Assembly (NCBI GenBank): GCA_964439015.1
Contig: CAYTMV010000051.1
Location: 1 to 15,728, forward strand
From: Gemmobacter sp964439015
GTDB taxonomy: Bacteria > Pseudomonadota > Alphaproteobacteria > Rhodobacterales > Rhodobacteraceae
Reading direction: 5' to 3'
Length of the DNA: 15,728 nt
A program made the position numbers and the translations under genes. Shown piece after piece: positions 6,864 through 13,973 of the stretch. The notes below the pieces were generated by a model, which saw only the letters and a list, made by a program, of their open reading frames with translations, was not told the DNA's origin and did no database searches. Numbering within the stretch: position 1 is the first letter of the stretch; the number at the start of each line of letters is the position of its first letter.

Positions 6864-6998
6864 GGCGATGAATACCTGATTAACCGAAGCGACCCATTTA
6901 GGACACACTGATGAAAATGTCTTAAGATTCTCTTTCGATCCGTTAAAGGAGAGTGCCACAGGATTTCCCAAATTGCGGTTTTTATGAGGGGCAAAGGT
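6864..6998. promoter_or_regulatory. Divergent promoter region of pleD and the DUF3572 gene
   Basis: 135 bp, clearly more A/T-rich than its surroundings, as expected for promoters. It holds three TTAA tetramers (6880-6883 in GATTAACC, 6922-6925 in GTCTTAAGA, 6943-6946 in CGTTAAAGG) that resemble CtrA half-sites, but no pair with the canonical 7-nt spacing. Promoter assignment is by location and composition only. Confidence 0.45.
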
Positions 6999-7277
6999 AT
7001 GAATGTGCAAGAATCCGCCGAGACCCTCGCGCTTGAGGCCTTGGCCTGGCTGGCCGGACAGGATGGGCTGTTGCCAGCGTTTCTGGCGGCCTCGGGGCTT
7101 GAGGCGGGCCAGATCGCCGCTGCGGCCGCGCAGCCCGAGTTTCTGGCCGGGGTGCTGGATTTTCTGCTGCAGGATGACGCCTGGGTGATGGGCTTTTGCG
7201 AGGCGCGGGGCCTGCCCTACACCGCGCCCGCCCAGGCCCGGGCGGCCTTGCCCGGCGGGGCGATCGCCTGGGATTGA
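6999..7277 (+). CDS. DUF3572 family protein
   Basis: 92-residue, mostly helical, cytoplasmic protein of unknown function found widely in alphaproteobacteria. Family features are visible: A-L-E-A-L-A-W-L-A-G-Q-D near the start, F-L-A-A-S-G-L, F-L-A-G-V-L-D-F-L-L-Q-D-D in the middle, F-C-E-A-R-G-L, and A-R-A-A-L-P-G-G near the C-terminus. The start is set at the ATG at 6999 because AAAGG lies just before it; an ATG at 6984 has no ribosome-binding sequence and would add M-R-G-K-G. It lies back to back with pleD and 57 nt ahead of a HAD phosphatase gene. The pleD neighbourhood suggests, but does not show, a link to cell-cycle or c-di-GMP control. Confidence 0.88.
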   Translation: MNVQESAETLALEALAWLAGQDGLLPAFLAASGLEAGQIAAAAAQPEFLAGVLDFLLQDDAWVMGFCEARGLPYTAPAQARAALPGGAIAWD

Positions 7278-7334
7278 ACGCTTGCCGAGGGCTGCGCGCC
7301 CGCGCAGAGTGGCGTCGACAGGCAGGAGCATGGG

Positions 7335-8033
7335 ATGACCGAAATCAAGGCGCTGATCTTCGACAAGGATGGCACGCTGTTCGACTTTCGTCGCAGCTGG
7401 GGCGGCTGGGCCGAGCGGGTGCTGGACGACCTGTCCCGCGATCCGGGGCACCTGTCGGTTCTGGCGCAGGCGATCGGGTATGATCCGGATGCGCGCGCCT
7501 TTCACGCGGACAGCATCGTGATCGCGGGCACCACCGCCGAAATCGCGGCGGTGCTGCATCCCCATCTGTCCGGCCGCAAGGTTGACGAGCTTGCCGATCA
7601 TCTGAACGGCATGACGGCCACCGCGACGATGGTGCCTGCCACCGCGTTGCGCCCGCTGTTCAAGGGGCTGCGTGCCTCCGGGCTGCGGCTGGGTCTTGCC
7701 ACCAATGACGCCGAGGCGCCGGCGCGCGCGCATCTCGCCGGGGCCGGGGTGGCCGATCTGTTCGATTTCGTCGCCGGCTATGATTCCGGCTGGGGTGGCA
7801 AACCCGCGCCCGGCCAGTTGCTGGCCTTCGCCGCCGCAGTTGCCGCGCCTCCGGCCGAGATTGCGATGGTGGGCGACAGCCTGCACGACCTGCATGCCGC
7901 CCGGGCCGCGGGGATGGGGGCGGTGGCGGTCCTGACCGGCATCGCCGGGGCCGAGGTTCTGGCCCCCCATGCCGATGTGGTCCTGCCGGATATCAGCCAT
8001 CTGCCCGGCTGGCTGCAACAGCGCGCCGGCTGA
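7335..8033 (+). CDS. HAD-superfamily phosphatase (phosphoglycolate phosphatase-like)
   Basis: 232-residue cytoplasmic Mg2+-dependent phosphohydrolase. All four HAD motifs are present: motif I F-D-K-D-G-T with nucleophile D10 and acid D12, motif II in G-L-A-T-N-D, motif III Lys in G-G-K-P-A-P, and motif IV V-G-D-S-L-H-D-L-H-A-A. A helical cap of about 90 residues between motifs I and II makes it a subclass-IA enzyme, like Gph. The Lys between the two Asp of motif I (D-K-D) is common in gph-like and GmhB-like proteins; I cannot assign the physiological substrate. AGGAG (7324-7328) is 6 nt before the ATG. A DUF4153 gene follows after 60 nt. Confidence 0.92.
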   Translation: MTEIKALIFDKDGTLFDFRRSWGGWAERVLDDLSRDPGHLSVLAQAIGYDPDARAFHADSIVIAGTTAEIAAVLHPHLSGRKVDELADHLNGMTATATMVPATALRPLFKGLRASGLRLGLATNDAEAPARAHLAGAGVADLFDFVAGYDSGWGGKPAPGQLLAFAAAVAAPPAEIAMVGDSLHDLHAARAAGMGAVAVLTGIAGAEVLAPHADVVLPDISHLPGWLQQRAG

Positions 8034-8083
8034 CACCGCCTCTGGTCTCAACGCGGCCGGCGCGGTAGCTTGCGCCGAAACGG

Positions 8084-8088
8084 GGAGG
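8084..8088 (+). promoter_or_regulatory. Ribosome-binding site deciding the DUF4153 gene start
   Basis: GGAGG sits 5 nt before the ATG at 8094. This makes the ATG a better start than an upstream in-frame TTG at 8070. Confidence 0.75.
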
Positions 8089-8093
8089 CGGAC

Positions 8094-9830
8094 ATGGATC
8101 AGGTCATCAGGCAACGCTGGGGGCTGGCGGCAATCGGCGGCGCGTCAGGGCTGGTGCTGCACGGACTGTCTCAGGCGATGGACAACGGCGCGCTGTCTGA
8201 TCGGGCCGGCCTGTTTCTGATCATGCTGGTCTCGGTCTATCTGACGGCACAACTGGCCCTGACCGGCCCGCTGACCCTGCGTCGGGCAGTGCTGCCCGCT
8301 GCGGCGATGGCGGTGGCGGTTGCGGCAATGCTGTGGCTGGCCTCGACCGGTTTCACCTCCGTCGATCAGATGTTTCTTGCGCCGGTGAACGGACTGGCCG
8401 CGCTGGTGCTGACCTTTGTGCCACTGCCTTTTCTGATCGCGGCCTTGCGCGGCAATTGGCGGTCCTATCCCGTCCTGTTCACCCAGGCGTGGAGCATCGT
8501 GGTGCGCTTCATCTCGGCCTGGGGTTTTGTGGGGCTGGTGGTTCTGGTCTTGTGGCTGTCGCACATGCTGCTGGGGCTTGTGGGGATGACGCTGTTGGGC
8601 GAGTTGCTGGACGAACCTGCGGTGATGGCCACGCTGGTCGGCGCGGTGCTGGGGCTGGCCATGGCCGTGGTGACCGAGTTTGCCGATCTGGTCTCGCCCG
8701 CGCTGGTGTTGCGTTTGCTGCGCCTGTTGTTGCCCGTGCTGCTGGTGGTGCTGGTGGTGTTTCTGGTTGCCCTGCCGTTGCGCGGACTGTCGGGCTTGTT
8801 CGGCGGGCTGAGCTCGGCCGCCGTGCTGACGACCATCACGGCGCTGGCCGCAACGCTGATCACGACGGCGGTGGACGAAAGCGATTTCGAGGCGACCGAC
8901 AGCCCGGCCCTGATCCGCGCGACGCAGGGGCTGGCGCTGATCCTGATCCTGCCAGCCGCCTTGGCCGTCTGGGCCGTGGCGGTGCGGGTGCAATCTTACG
9001 GCTGGACACCGGACCGGGTGGCGGCCGGCGTGCTGGCTGTGCTGGGGCTGGGTTATGGCGCGGGCTATCTGGTGGCCATCCTGCGCGGGGCAGGGTGGAT
9101 GGCGCGGATCCGCGCGATCAATCTGGGCATGGCGCTGGTCTCGCTGGCGGCAGCGGCGCTGATGATGACCCCGATCCTGTCGCCCGAGCGGATCGCCGCG
9201 CGCAGTCAGCTTGCGCGACTGCTGGAGGGGCGGACGGCGGCACCCGCTGCCGATATCAGTGCCTTGGCCGATTGGGGCAAACCCGGTGCCGCTGCGATGC
9301 AGCGCCTGCGCGAACAGGCGGCCCAGCCGGGGCAGGAGGCTTTGGCGGGCGCGCTCAATGGTCTGCCGTCCAATCCCGTGCCCTCGCCCGACGACCCGGC
9401 CGCCCTGCGTGCGGCGCTGCTGGCGGCCATACCGGTGCGCCCGGCCGATGCCGGCGACGAGGTCAAGGCGCTGCTGGACACGCTGGAGATCTGGCAGTTG
9501 CAGGTCTGGCATGCCGATTGCCTCACCCCCCGCCCCGGTGGTGCCCCCGCCTGCGTCTTGCTGCTGGCCGATCTGCATCCAGACCTGCCGGGACGCGAGT
9601 TCGTGGCGCTGCGTCACCTTGTGGGCGGAGGAACGATGGTGGAGGGTTACGCCGTCGGACCAAATGGCCAGACCGCCATGATGGTCGATATCGCCGGCGG
9701 CATATGGCCGGACGAGGCGATGCTTGACCGGGCGATTGCCGGGGCCCTCCGGGCCGATGCACCGACCACGCGGCCCATCACCCTGAACCGGCTGGAACTG
9801 GACGGTCTGGAGATGATGTTGCGTCCCTGA
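8094..9830 (+). CDS. DUF4153 family multi-pass membrane protein
   Basis: 578-residue integral inner-membrane protein with about 11 predicted hydrophobic helices in the first roughly 375 residues, followed by a soluble C-terminal domain of about 200 residues. The membrane part, with the F-I-S-A-W-G-F-V-G-L-V-V-L-V-L-W segment near residue 140 and the conserved-looking V-D-E-S-D-F-E loop near residue 262, fits DUF4153. The C-terminal region looks like a periplasmic or cytoplasmic domain with L-E-I-W-Q-L-Q-V-W-H-A-D and P-A-C-V-L-L-L-A-D-L-H. Function is unknown; no catalytic motif is apparent. A phosphotransfer or transport role would be speculation. Same strand as the HAD gene, separated by 60 nt that can fold into alternative GC hairpins. 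Confidence 0.88.
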   Translation: MDQVIRQRWGLAAIGGASGLVLHGLSQAMDNGALSDRAGLFLIMLVSVYLTAQLALTGPLTLRRAVLPAAAMAVAVAAMLWLASTGFTSVDQMFLAPVNGLAALVLTFVPLPFLIAALRGNWRSYPVLFTQAWSIVVRFISAWGFVGLVVLVLWLSHMLLGLVGMTLLGELLDEPAVMATLVGAVLGLAMAVVTEFADLVSPALVLRLLRLLLPVLLVVLVVFLVALPLRGLSGLFGGLSSAAVLTTITALAATLITTAVDESDFEATDSPALIRATQGLALILILPAALAVWAVAVRVQSYGWTPDRVAAGVLAVLGLGYGAGYLVAILRGAGWMARIRAINLGMALVSLAAAALMMTPILSPERIAARSQLARLLEGRTAAPAADISALADWGKPGAAAMQRLREQAAQPGQEALAGALNGLPSNPVPSPDDPAALRAALLAAIPVRPADAGDEVKALLDTLEIWQLQVWHADCLTPRPGGAPACVLLLADLHPDLPGREFVALRHLVGGGTMVEGYAVGPNGQTAMMVDIAGGIWPDEAMLDRAIAGALRADAPTTRPITLNRLELDGLEMMLRP

Positions 9831-9950
9831 TGCTGCCCGAGAAACTCAAGGGGAAAGCGCGGCGTATTTTCGGTATCTCATCAGATGCCTAAGGGGTTTG
9901 TTAAGACCGGCTGCCTAGTCTGAGACGGGAATCAAAGGGGTTTTCCGTCC
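9831..9950 (+). promoter_or_regulatory. Upstream region of the H-NOX/diguanylate cyclase pair
   Basis: 120 bp between the DUF4153 stop and the H-NOX start, relatively A/T-rich, with no open coding frame of interest. It carries a TTAAGA element at 9901-9906 that also occurs in front of pleD (6922-6927). No clear terminator hairpin for the DUF4153 gene is visible. An AAAGGGG sequence at about 9934 is the nearest ribosome-binding candidate and is rather far from the ATG. Confidence 0.4.
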
Positions 9951-10538
9951 ATGAACGGCCTGATCAACCGGTCGATCCAGTGCTTTCTGACCGACACGCA
10001 CGGTGCGGGACTGTGGTCGCGCGTTGCGGTGGCGGCCGGTCTGGATTTTGAGAATTTCGAGCCGATGCTGGACTATGATCCGGTATTGACGGATCGGGTC
10101 ATTACCGCCGCTGCCCGTTTGCTGGATCGCCCGCGCGAAACCGTGCTGGAGGATCTGGGCACCTTCCTGGTCTCGCATCCGCATCTGGGCGCACTGCGTC
10201 GGCTGCTGCGATTCGGCGGCGCCAGTTTTGTCGATTTTCTGCACTCGTTGGAGGAACTGCCGGGGCGTGGCCGTCTGGCGTTGCCCGATCTGGATCTGCC
10301 GCAGATGCTGCTGCTGGACCATTCGCCGCAGGACTACACGCTGACCTGCCGGGCGCCGCTGGCTGGGGCGGGGCATGTGCTGCTGGGGCTGTTGCGGGCG
10401 ATGGCCGACGATTACGGCGCGCTGGTCTGGCTTGAACATCAGGGGGCCGGGCTGGATGGGGAGGTGATCGCCATCCGGCTGCTGGATGACAGCTTTGCCG
10501 CTGCACGTCCCTTCGCCTTGGTGCAGGAGGCAGGGTGA
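9951..10538 (+). CDS. H-NOX (haem NO-binding) family protein lacking the usual proximal His
   Basis: 195-residue cytoplasmic protein of the H-NOX fold: M-N-G-L-I-N-R-S-I-Q start, F-G-G-A-S-F-V-D-F-L core helix and H-V-L-L-G-L-L-R-A-M-A-D-D-Y-G near the end match the family. Canonical members bind haem through a His and sense NO, usually inhibiting an adjacent cyclase or kinase. Aligned without gaps to the Thermoanaerobacter tengcongensis protein over V-N-F-L...D-E-V-H, the proximal His falls on P104 (S-L-E-E-L-P-G-R), while the conserved Pro 13 residues later is kept (P117). The Y-x-S-x-R haem-propionate motif is also altered (Y129-T-L-T-C-R). H98, six residues earlier, could be a substitute. 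Either haem is bound differently or the protein senses something else. Coupled to the downstream HNOBA-GGDEF gene. Confidence 0.88.
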   Translation: MNGLINRSIQCFLTDTHGAGLWSRVAVAAGLDFENFEPMLDYDPVLTDRVITAAARLLDRPRETVLEDLGTFLVSHPHLGALRRLLRFGGASFVDFLHSLEELPGRGRLALPDLDLPQMLLLDHSPQDYTLTCRAPLAGAGHVLLGLLRAMADDYGALVWLEHQGAGLDGEVIAIRLLDDSFAAARPFALVQEAG

Positions 10539-11575
10539 TGGATGGTGGCATGCCTCCGGGCCGCGTGTTCCGCTTTGATCCGGCGGCGGCGGATGTTCTG
10601 ATGCCGATGCATCTGGGTTTGCAGCCAGATGGCCGGATCGTCAGCGCGGGACCGACGCTGCGGCGGTTGTTTGCGGGTTTACCGCTTCTCGGGCATTGCT
10701 TCCACAGCCTGTTCCATATCCGCCGCCCATCTGGGCTGGAGGATATGGGGCGCTTGATCGCGGCGGCAGGGCAAAGGCTTTACCTCAGCAGTCGGGACGG
10801 GCGGCTGGCCCATCTGCGTGGCGTGGCGACCCCGCTGATTCCTTCGGCAGAGGATGGGGGCGGCCTGGTGATCAACCTGTCCTTCGGGGCCGGCATCCTT
10901 GATGCCGTGCGCGATCACGGACTGACGGATGCAGATTTTGCCCCTACCGAGTTGGCGATGGAACTGCTTTATGTGGTAGAGGCCAAGACCGCGGTGATGG
11001 AAGAGTTGCGGGCCCTGAACCTCCGTCTGCATGGGGCCAAGACCGAAGCGGAAGAGCGTGCGCTGACCGACACGCTGACAGGGCTGCGCAATCGCCGCGG
11101 GCTGGATCAGGCGCTGGTCCGCTTGCCGCGGCGGGGCGGGCCGTTCGGGCTGATGCATATCGACCTCGATTTCTTCAAGCAGGTCAATGACACGCTGGGC
11201 CATGCAGCGGGCGATCATGTCCTGCGCGAGGTGGCGCGGATATTGTGCGACGAAGTGCGCAGCGGCGATACCGTGGCGCGGGTAGGGGGGGATGAGTTCG
11301 TGGTCGTCCTGCCGCGGATGGGGGATGCCGCGCGCCTGCAACAGATCGCCAGCCGGATCATCCGCCACCTGAATGCGCCGATCCTGTTCGAGGGGCAGGT
11401 GTGTCGCGTCTCGGCGTCGATCGGCATGACGCTGTCGTCCTTCTATCCCCGCCCTGACCCCCAGCGGATGATCGAGGATGCCGATGCGGCACTTTATGCC
11501 TCCAAGCGGGCCGGCCGCGGTCAGGCAGTGATGCACATCCCGCCGGCCGACCCTTCGGACCTGCAGGCGGGCTGA
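10538..11575 (+). CDS. HNOBA-GGDEF diguanylate cyclase (H-NOX partner)
   Basis: 345-residue cytoplasmic c-di-GMP synthase. Residues about 10-125 form an H-NOX-associated PAS-like (HNOBA) domain, with H-L-G-L-Q-P-D-G-R-I-V-S-A-G-P-T-L and F-H-S-L-F-H-I-R-R-P. A coiled-coil linker covers about 135-172. The GGDEF domain (about 174-335) has T-L-T-G-L-R-N-R-R, H-I-D-L-D-F-F-K, the active-site G-G-D-E-F (250-254) and an intact I-site R-S-G-D (241-244). The start is the ATG at 10538, overlapping the H-NOX stop by one base (TGATG), with AGGAGG 7 nt before it; a GTG at 10535 is the alternative. In Legionella and Shewanella such pairs have the H-NOX protein gate cyclase activity in response to NO, so a direct complex is likely. 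Converges on puuD with a 4-nt gap. Confidence 0.94.
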   Translation: MDGGMPPGRVFRFDPAAADVLMPMHLGLQPDGRIVSAGPTLRRLFAGLPLLGHCFHSLFHIRRPSGLEDMGRLIAAAGQRLYLSSRDGRLAHLRGVATPLIPSAEDGGGLVINLSFGAGILDAVRDHGLTDADFAPTELAMELLYVVEAKTAVMEELRALNLRLHGAKTEAEERALTDTLTGLRNRRGLDQALVRLPRRGGPFGLMHIDLDFFKQVNDTLGHAAGDHVLREVARILCDEVRSGDTVARVGGDEFVVVLPRMGDAARLQQIASRIIRHLNAPILFEGQVCRVSASIGMTLSSFYPRPDPQRMIEDADAALYASKRAGRGQAVMHIPPADPSDLQAG

Positions 11576-11579
11576 CCTG

Positions 11580-12803
11580 TCAGATCCCGGCGCCGTCGGC
11601 GTTTGCGAACCACGCACGGATCACCGCCCGATCCTCTTCGGTCATGTAGTTATGGGCAGGTGGCGGCATGGCGCGGCTGATCCCGGCTTGCAGGTGGATG
11701 CGCCGCGCTTCCTGCGCGATCTGCGCGGGCGTCTCCAGCTCTACCGCCTTGGGCGCGCGGGCGACCCCCGACAGTGCCGGTTCGGCAGCGTGGCACATCG
11801 TGCAATTCGCCTGAACCAGCGCCACAACATCGTCAAATCCCGGCGCTGCGGCGTAATGCAGCGCCATGCCGCTCAGCCTGGCTTCTTGCCGTGGGGCGCT
11901 GCCGGCCGCTGACAGCCAGGCGATGGCCAGCATCAGGGCCAGTGTCACGCCCCACGTCCAGTGCGGGCTGCCCTTGCGGGCGTGGCGGCTGTTGAACCAG
12001 TGGCGGATGGTCACTCCGGTGAGAAACACCAGCGCCGCGATGATCCAGTTATATTCAGTGGCGAACGCCAAGGGATAGTGGTTCGACAGCATCAGAAACA
12101 CCACCGGCAGGGTCAGGTAGTTGTTATGCGTCGACCGCTGCTTGGCGATCTTGCCAAATTTCGGGTCCGGCCTGCGCCCGGCGATCAGATCCGCCACCAC
12201 GATCTTCTGGTTCGGAATGATGATGAAAAACACATTTGCCGACATGATCGTGGCGGTAAAGGCGCCCAGATGCAGCAGCGCCGCGCGGCCAGTGAAGACC
12301 TGCGTATAAAACCAGCTCATCGCGACCAGCAGGGCGAACAGCGCGACCATCAGCGCGGTCTGGTTGGCTGTGACAAACAGCTTGCACAGCGTGTTGTAGG
12401 CGATCCAGCCCAAAGCAAGCGAGGCCACCGAAACCGCAACCGCCTGCCAGACCGCGAGGTCCGCCTTGCCGGGGTCGATCAGATAGAGGTCAGCGCCGAG
12501 GTAATAGACCAGCACCAGCATCGCAAAGCCCGACAACCAGGTGCCGTAGCTTTCCCACTTGAACCAGATCAGATCGCCGGGCATCGCCGCAGGGGCGACC
12601 AGATACTTCTGGATGTGGTAAAACCCCCCGCCATGCACCTGCCATTCTTCACCATCGGCGCCGCTGGCCAGATTGCGGTCGCGGTGCAGGCCCAGATCGA
12701 GGGCGATGAAGTAGAAGCTTGATCCGATCCAGGCGATGGCCGTGATCACATGCAACCACCTGACCGAGAACTCCAGCCATTCCCAGATCACCGCCTGATC
12801 CAT
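11580..12803 (-). CDS. puuD: Urate oxidase/hydroxylase PuuD with C-terminal cytochrome c domain
   Basis: 407-residue inner-membrane enzyme oxidising urate to 5-hydroxyisourate. Residues 1-300 hold about eight to nine hydrophobic helices, with the N-terminal F-S-V-R-W-L-H-V-I-T-A-I-A-W-I-G-S-S-F-Y motif typical of the family and the later S-T-H-N-N-Y-L-T-L-P-V-V-F segment. Residues about 315-400 form a cytochrome c domain with the haem motif C334-T-M-C-H338 and a likely axial M379 in A-M-P-P. Electrons therefore pass to the respiratory chain rather than directly to O2 giving peroxide, as proposed for this family. The start is the ATG with GGAGAGG (12808-12814) 4 nt upstream; an upstream TTG at 12827 was rejected. 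It is the first pathway step, encoded divergently from the rest. Confidence 0.95.
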   Translation of the reverse strand: MDQAVIWEWLEFSVRWLHVITAIAWIGSSFYFIALDLGLHRDRNLASGADGEEWQVHGGGFYHIQKYLVAPAAMPGDLIWFKWESYGTWLSGFAMLVLVYYLGADLYLIDPGKADLAVWQAVAVSVASLALGWIAYNTLCKLFVTANQTALMVALFALLVAMSWFYTQVFTGRAALLHLGAFTATIMSANVFFIIIPNQKIVVADLIAGRRPDPKFGKIAKQRSTHNNYLTLPVVFLMLSNHYPLAFATEYNWIIAALVFLTGVTIRHWFNSRHARKGSPHWTWGVTLALMLAIAWLSAAGSAPRQEARLSGMALHYAAAPGFDDVVALVQANCTMCHAAEPALSGVARAPKAVELETPAQIAQEARRIHLQAGISRAMPPPAHNYMTEEDRAVIRAWFANADGAGI

Positions 12804-12862
12804 GCCGCCTCTCCATCGTTTTTCCAACTATACCGGGCGCGGCCGCGCGGTTAACAGAAGAA
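12804..12862. promoter_or_regulatory. Divergent promoter/operator region between puuD and the alpha/beta hydrolase gene
   Basis: 59 bp must contain both promoters or a shared operator. It holds a perfect 12-bp palindrome GCGCGGCCGCGC (12837-12848) next to a GTTAAC palindrome (12850-12855), and a TATA stretch near 12828. A regulator site here would fit a urate-responsive repressor, but no regulator gene lies in the window. Confidence 0.4.
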
Positions 12863-13537
12863 ATGACCGAGGCCCGAAAAATCACGCTGCCGCCGCCGTT
12901 TGCGGCCGAATTCCGGCCGGTTGCGTCGGCCGGGACGCTGGTGATCGCCTTCGCCTCGATCGGCCACGATCCAGCCCGGATGCCCGCCCCCGAGTTCTCG
13001 CGCCTGGCGCCGGGGCCGGATCGCGCGGCGCTGTTCTTCAGCGATCAGAGCCGCAGTTGGGCCAGCGCCCCCGGCTGGGCCGATGCGCTGCGGCAGGCCG
13101 TTGCCGCGACGGGGCAGGCTTGGGCGCGGATCGTGACGTTGGGCGTGTCGATGGGCGGCGTTTCAGCCCTGCGCGCGGCCGAAGTGCTGACGGTTGAGGC
13201 GGTTCTGGCGCTCGGCCCACAATCCCGGCTTGAGGGTGAAACGCGCTGGGCGCGCTGGACTGCGGGACGCACCATTCCGTCCGCCCCCTTGCCCGCGGGC
13301 CCCTGGATCGTGCTGGCGCATGGATTGGCCGATGACGCCGCACAGGCGTCCGGTTTTGCGGCGCGCCGCGGTGTCGATCACCTGCTTTTCCCAGGGATCA
13401 CCCATGCCGCCCTCGGCACGCATCTCAAAGCCCACGGTCTGGCGGGGATGATCGACGCGCTGGCCGCGGGTGATCGCCGTCGCCTGCTCAGGATCGCCCA
13501 GGCCGCGGGTGGCATCCGCCGTCAGGAGCCGCGATAG
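12863..13537 (+). CDS. Alpha/beta-hydrolase-fold protein in the urate cluster
   Basis: 224-residue cytoplasmic protein with an alpha/beta hydrolase core. The nucleophile elbow G-V-S-M-G-G places the catalytic Ser at residue 96; a likely acid is in H-G-L-A-D-D (about 157-158) and the His in G-I-T-H-A-A-L-G (H181), so a full triad is plausible. An early V-I-A-F-A-S-I-G strand/turn could supply the oxyanion hole. There is no signal peptide or lid domain. It is encoded divergently from puuD and overlaps uraH tail to tail by 16 nt (13522-13537), i.e. embedded in the urate pathway genes. No pathway step in the known urate-to-ureidoglycolate route needs an alpha/beta hydrolase, so its substrate is unknown. 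It could be an unrelated esterase. Confidence 0.83.
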   Translation: MTEARKITLPPPFAAEFRPVASAGTLVIAFASIGHDPARMPAPEFSRLAPGPDRAALFFSDQSRSWASAPGWADALRQAVAATGQAWARIVTLGVSMGGVSALRAAEVLTVEAVLALGPQSRLEGETRWARWTAGRTIPSAPLPAGPWIVLAHGLADDAAQASGFAARRGVDHLLFPGITHAALGTHLKAHGLAGMIDALAAGDRRRLLRIAQAAGGIRRQEPR

Positions 13538-13872
13538 GTCGCATAGGAAAACGGGCTGAGCAACAGTGGCACATGGTAATGCTGGCTGGCATCCGGCACA
13601 CCGAAGCGGATCGGAATCTCGTCCAGAAACAGCAGGCCGTCGCTCGCCTGCCCGCTGCGCCGCAGATAATCGCCGGCATGAAAGAGCAATTCATAGCGCC
13701 CTGCGACCAGATCGGCGCCTGCCAGCAGCGGCGCATCGCTGCGACCGTCGGCGTTGGTCGTGGTCTCTGCCACTGCCAAACGATCCCCATCCAGCCGGAA
13801 CAGTGTGATCCTCACCCCCGCAGCGGGCCTGCCCCGCGCCGTATCCAGAACATGCGTCGTCAACCGGCCCAT
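13522..13872 (-). CDS. uraH: 5-Hydroxyisourate hydrolase (transthyretin-like)
   Basis: 116-residue cytoplasmic enzyme, normally a tetramer, that hydrolyses 5-hydroxyisourate to OHCU, the second step of urate breakdown. The family signatures are complete: T-T-H-V-L-D with H7 near the start, D-G-R with R44, H-Y-H-V-P-L-L-L-S-P with H98/H100, and the C-terminal tetrapeptide Y-R-G-S that distinguishes HIU hydrolases from transthyretins. Length is normal. The start is the ATG at 13872, with GGAGG (13880-13884) 7 nt upstream; the open frame extends further but that part is not family-like. The 3' end overlaps the alpha/beta hydrolase gene on the opposite strand, and the gene is divergent from puuE-uraD. 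Confidence 0.95.
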   Translation of the reverse strand: MGRLTTHVLDTARGRPAAGVRITLFRLDGDRLAVAETTTNADGRSDAPLLAGADLVAGRYELLFHAGDYLRRSGQASDGLLFLDEIPIRFGVPDASQHYHVPLLLSPFSYATYRGS

Positions 13873-13973
13873 GCCGCGCCCTCCTGTCCTGCCCGCCTTG
13901 CCGCCCGCCCGATTGCGGGATTTACTGGCCCTGCGGGCCGCGTCAGGCCATGCTGGGGCAAATGGAGGCAAAG
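13873..13973. promoter_or_regulatory. Divergent region between uraH and the puuE-uraD fusion
   Basis: 101 bp expected to carry promoters for both directions. It contains GGCCC-TGC-GGGCC (13927-13939) and a weak CCCG-N4-CGGG dyad (13908-13919). Neither is distinctive in such GC-rich DNA. Confidence 0.35.
13964..13968 (+). promoter_or_regulatory. Ribosome-binding site favouring a GTG start for puuE-uraD
   Basis: GGAGG lies 5 nt before a GTG at 13974 that begins (M)-N-R-Y-P-R-D, where homologues of PuuE typically begin. ATG codons at 13950 and 13962 are less well placed but cannot be excluded. Confidence 0.6.

Noticed and set aside
5796..6911. 371-codon plus-strand frame opposite pleD
   Set aside because: Antisense to an unambiguous REC-REC-GGDEF gene; His/Arg/Gln-rich with no domain.
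6864..8114. Open-frame extension that would make pleD an 881-residue protein
   Set aside because: The extension is antisense to the DUF3572 and HAD genes, is low-complexity Gln/Arg/Gly-rich and lacks domains; the REC domain has a natural ATG at 6863.
8145..9617. 490-codon open frame on the minus strand
   Set aside because: It is the antisense shadow of DUF4153, with Gln/His/Arg-rich composition typical of reverse-strand frames in GC-rich DNA and no recognisable domain.
11961..12722. 253-codon plus-strand frame opposite puuD
   Set aside because: Antisense shadow of puuD with charged low-complexity composition and no ribosome-binding site.
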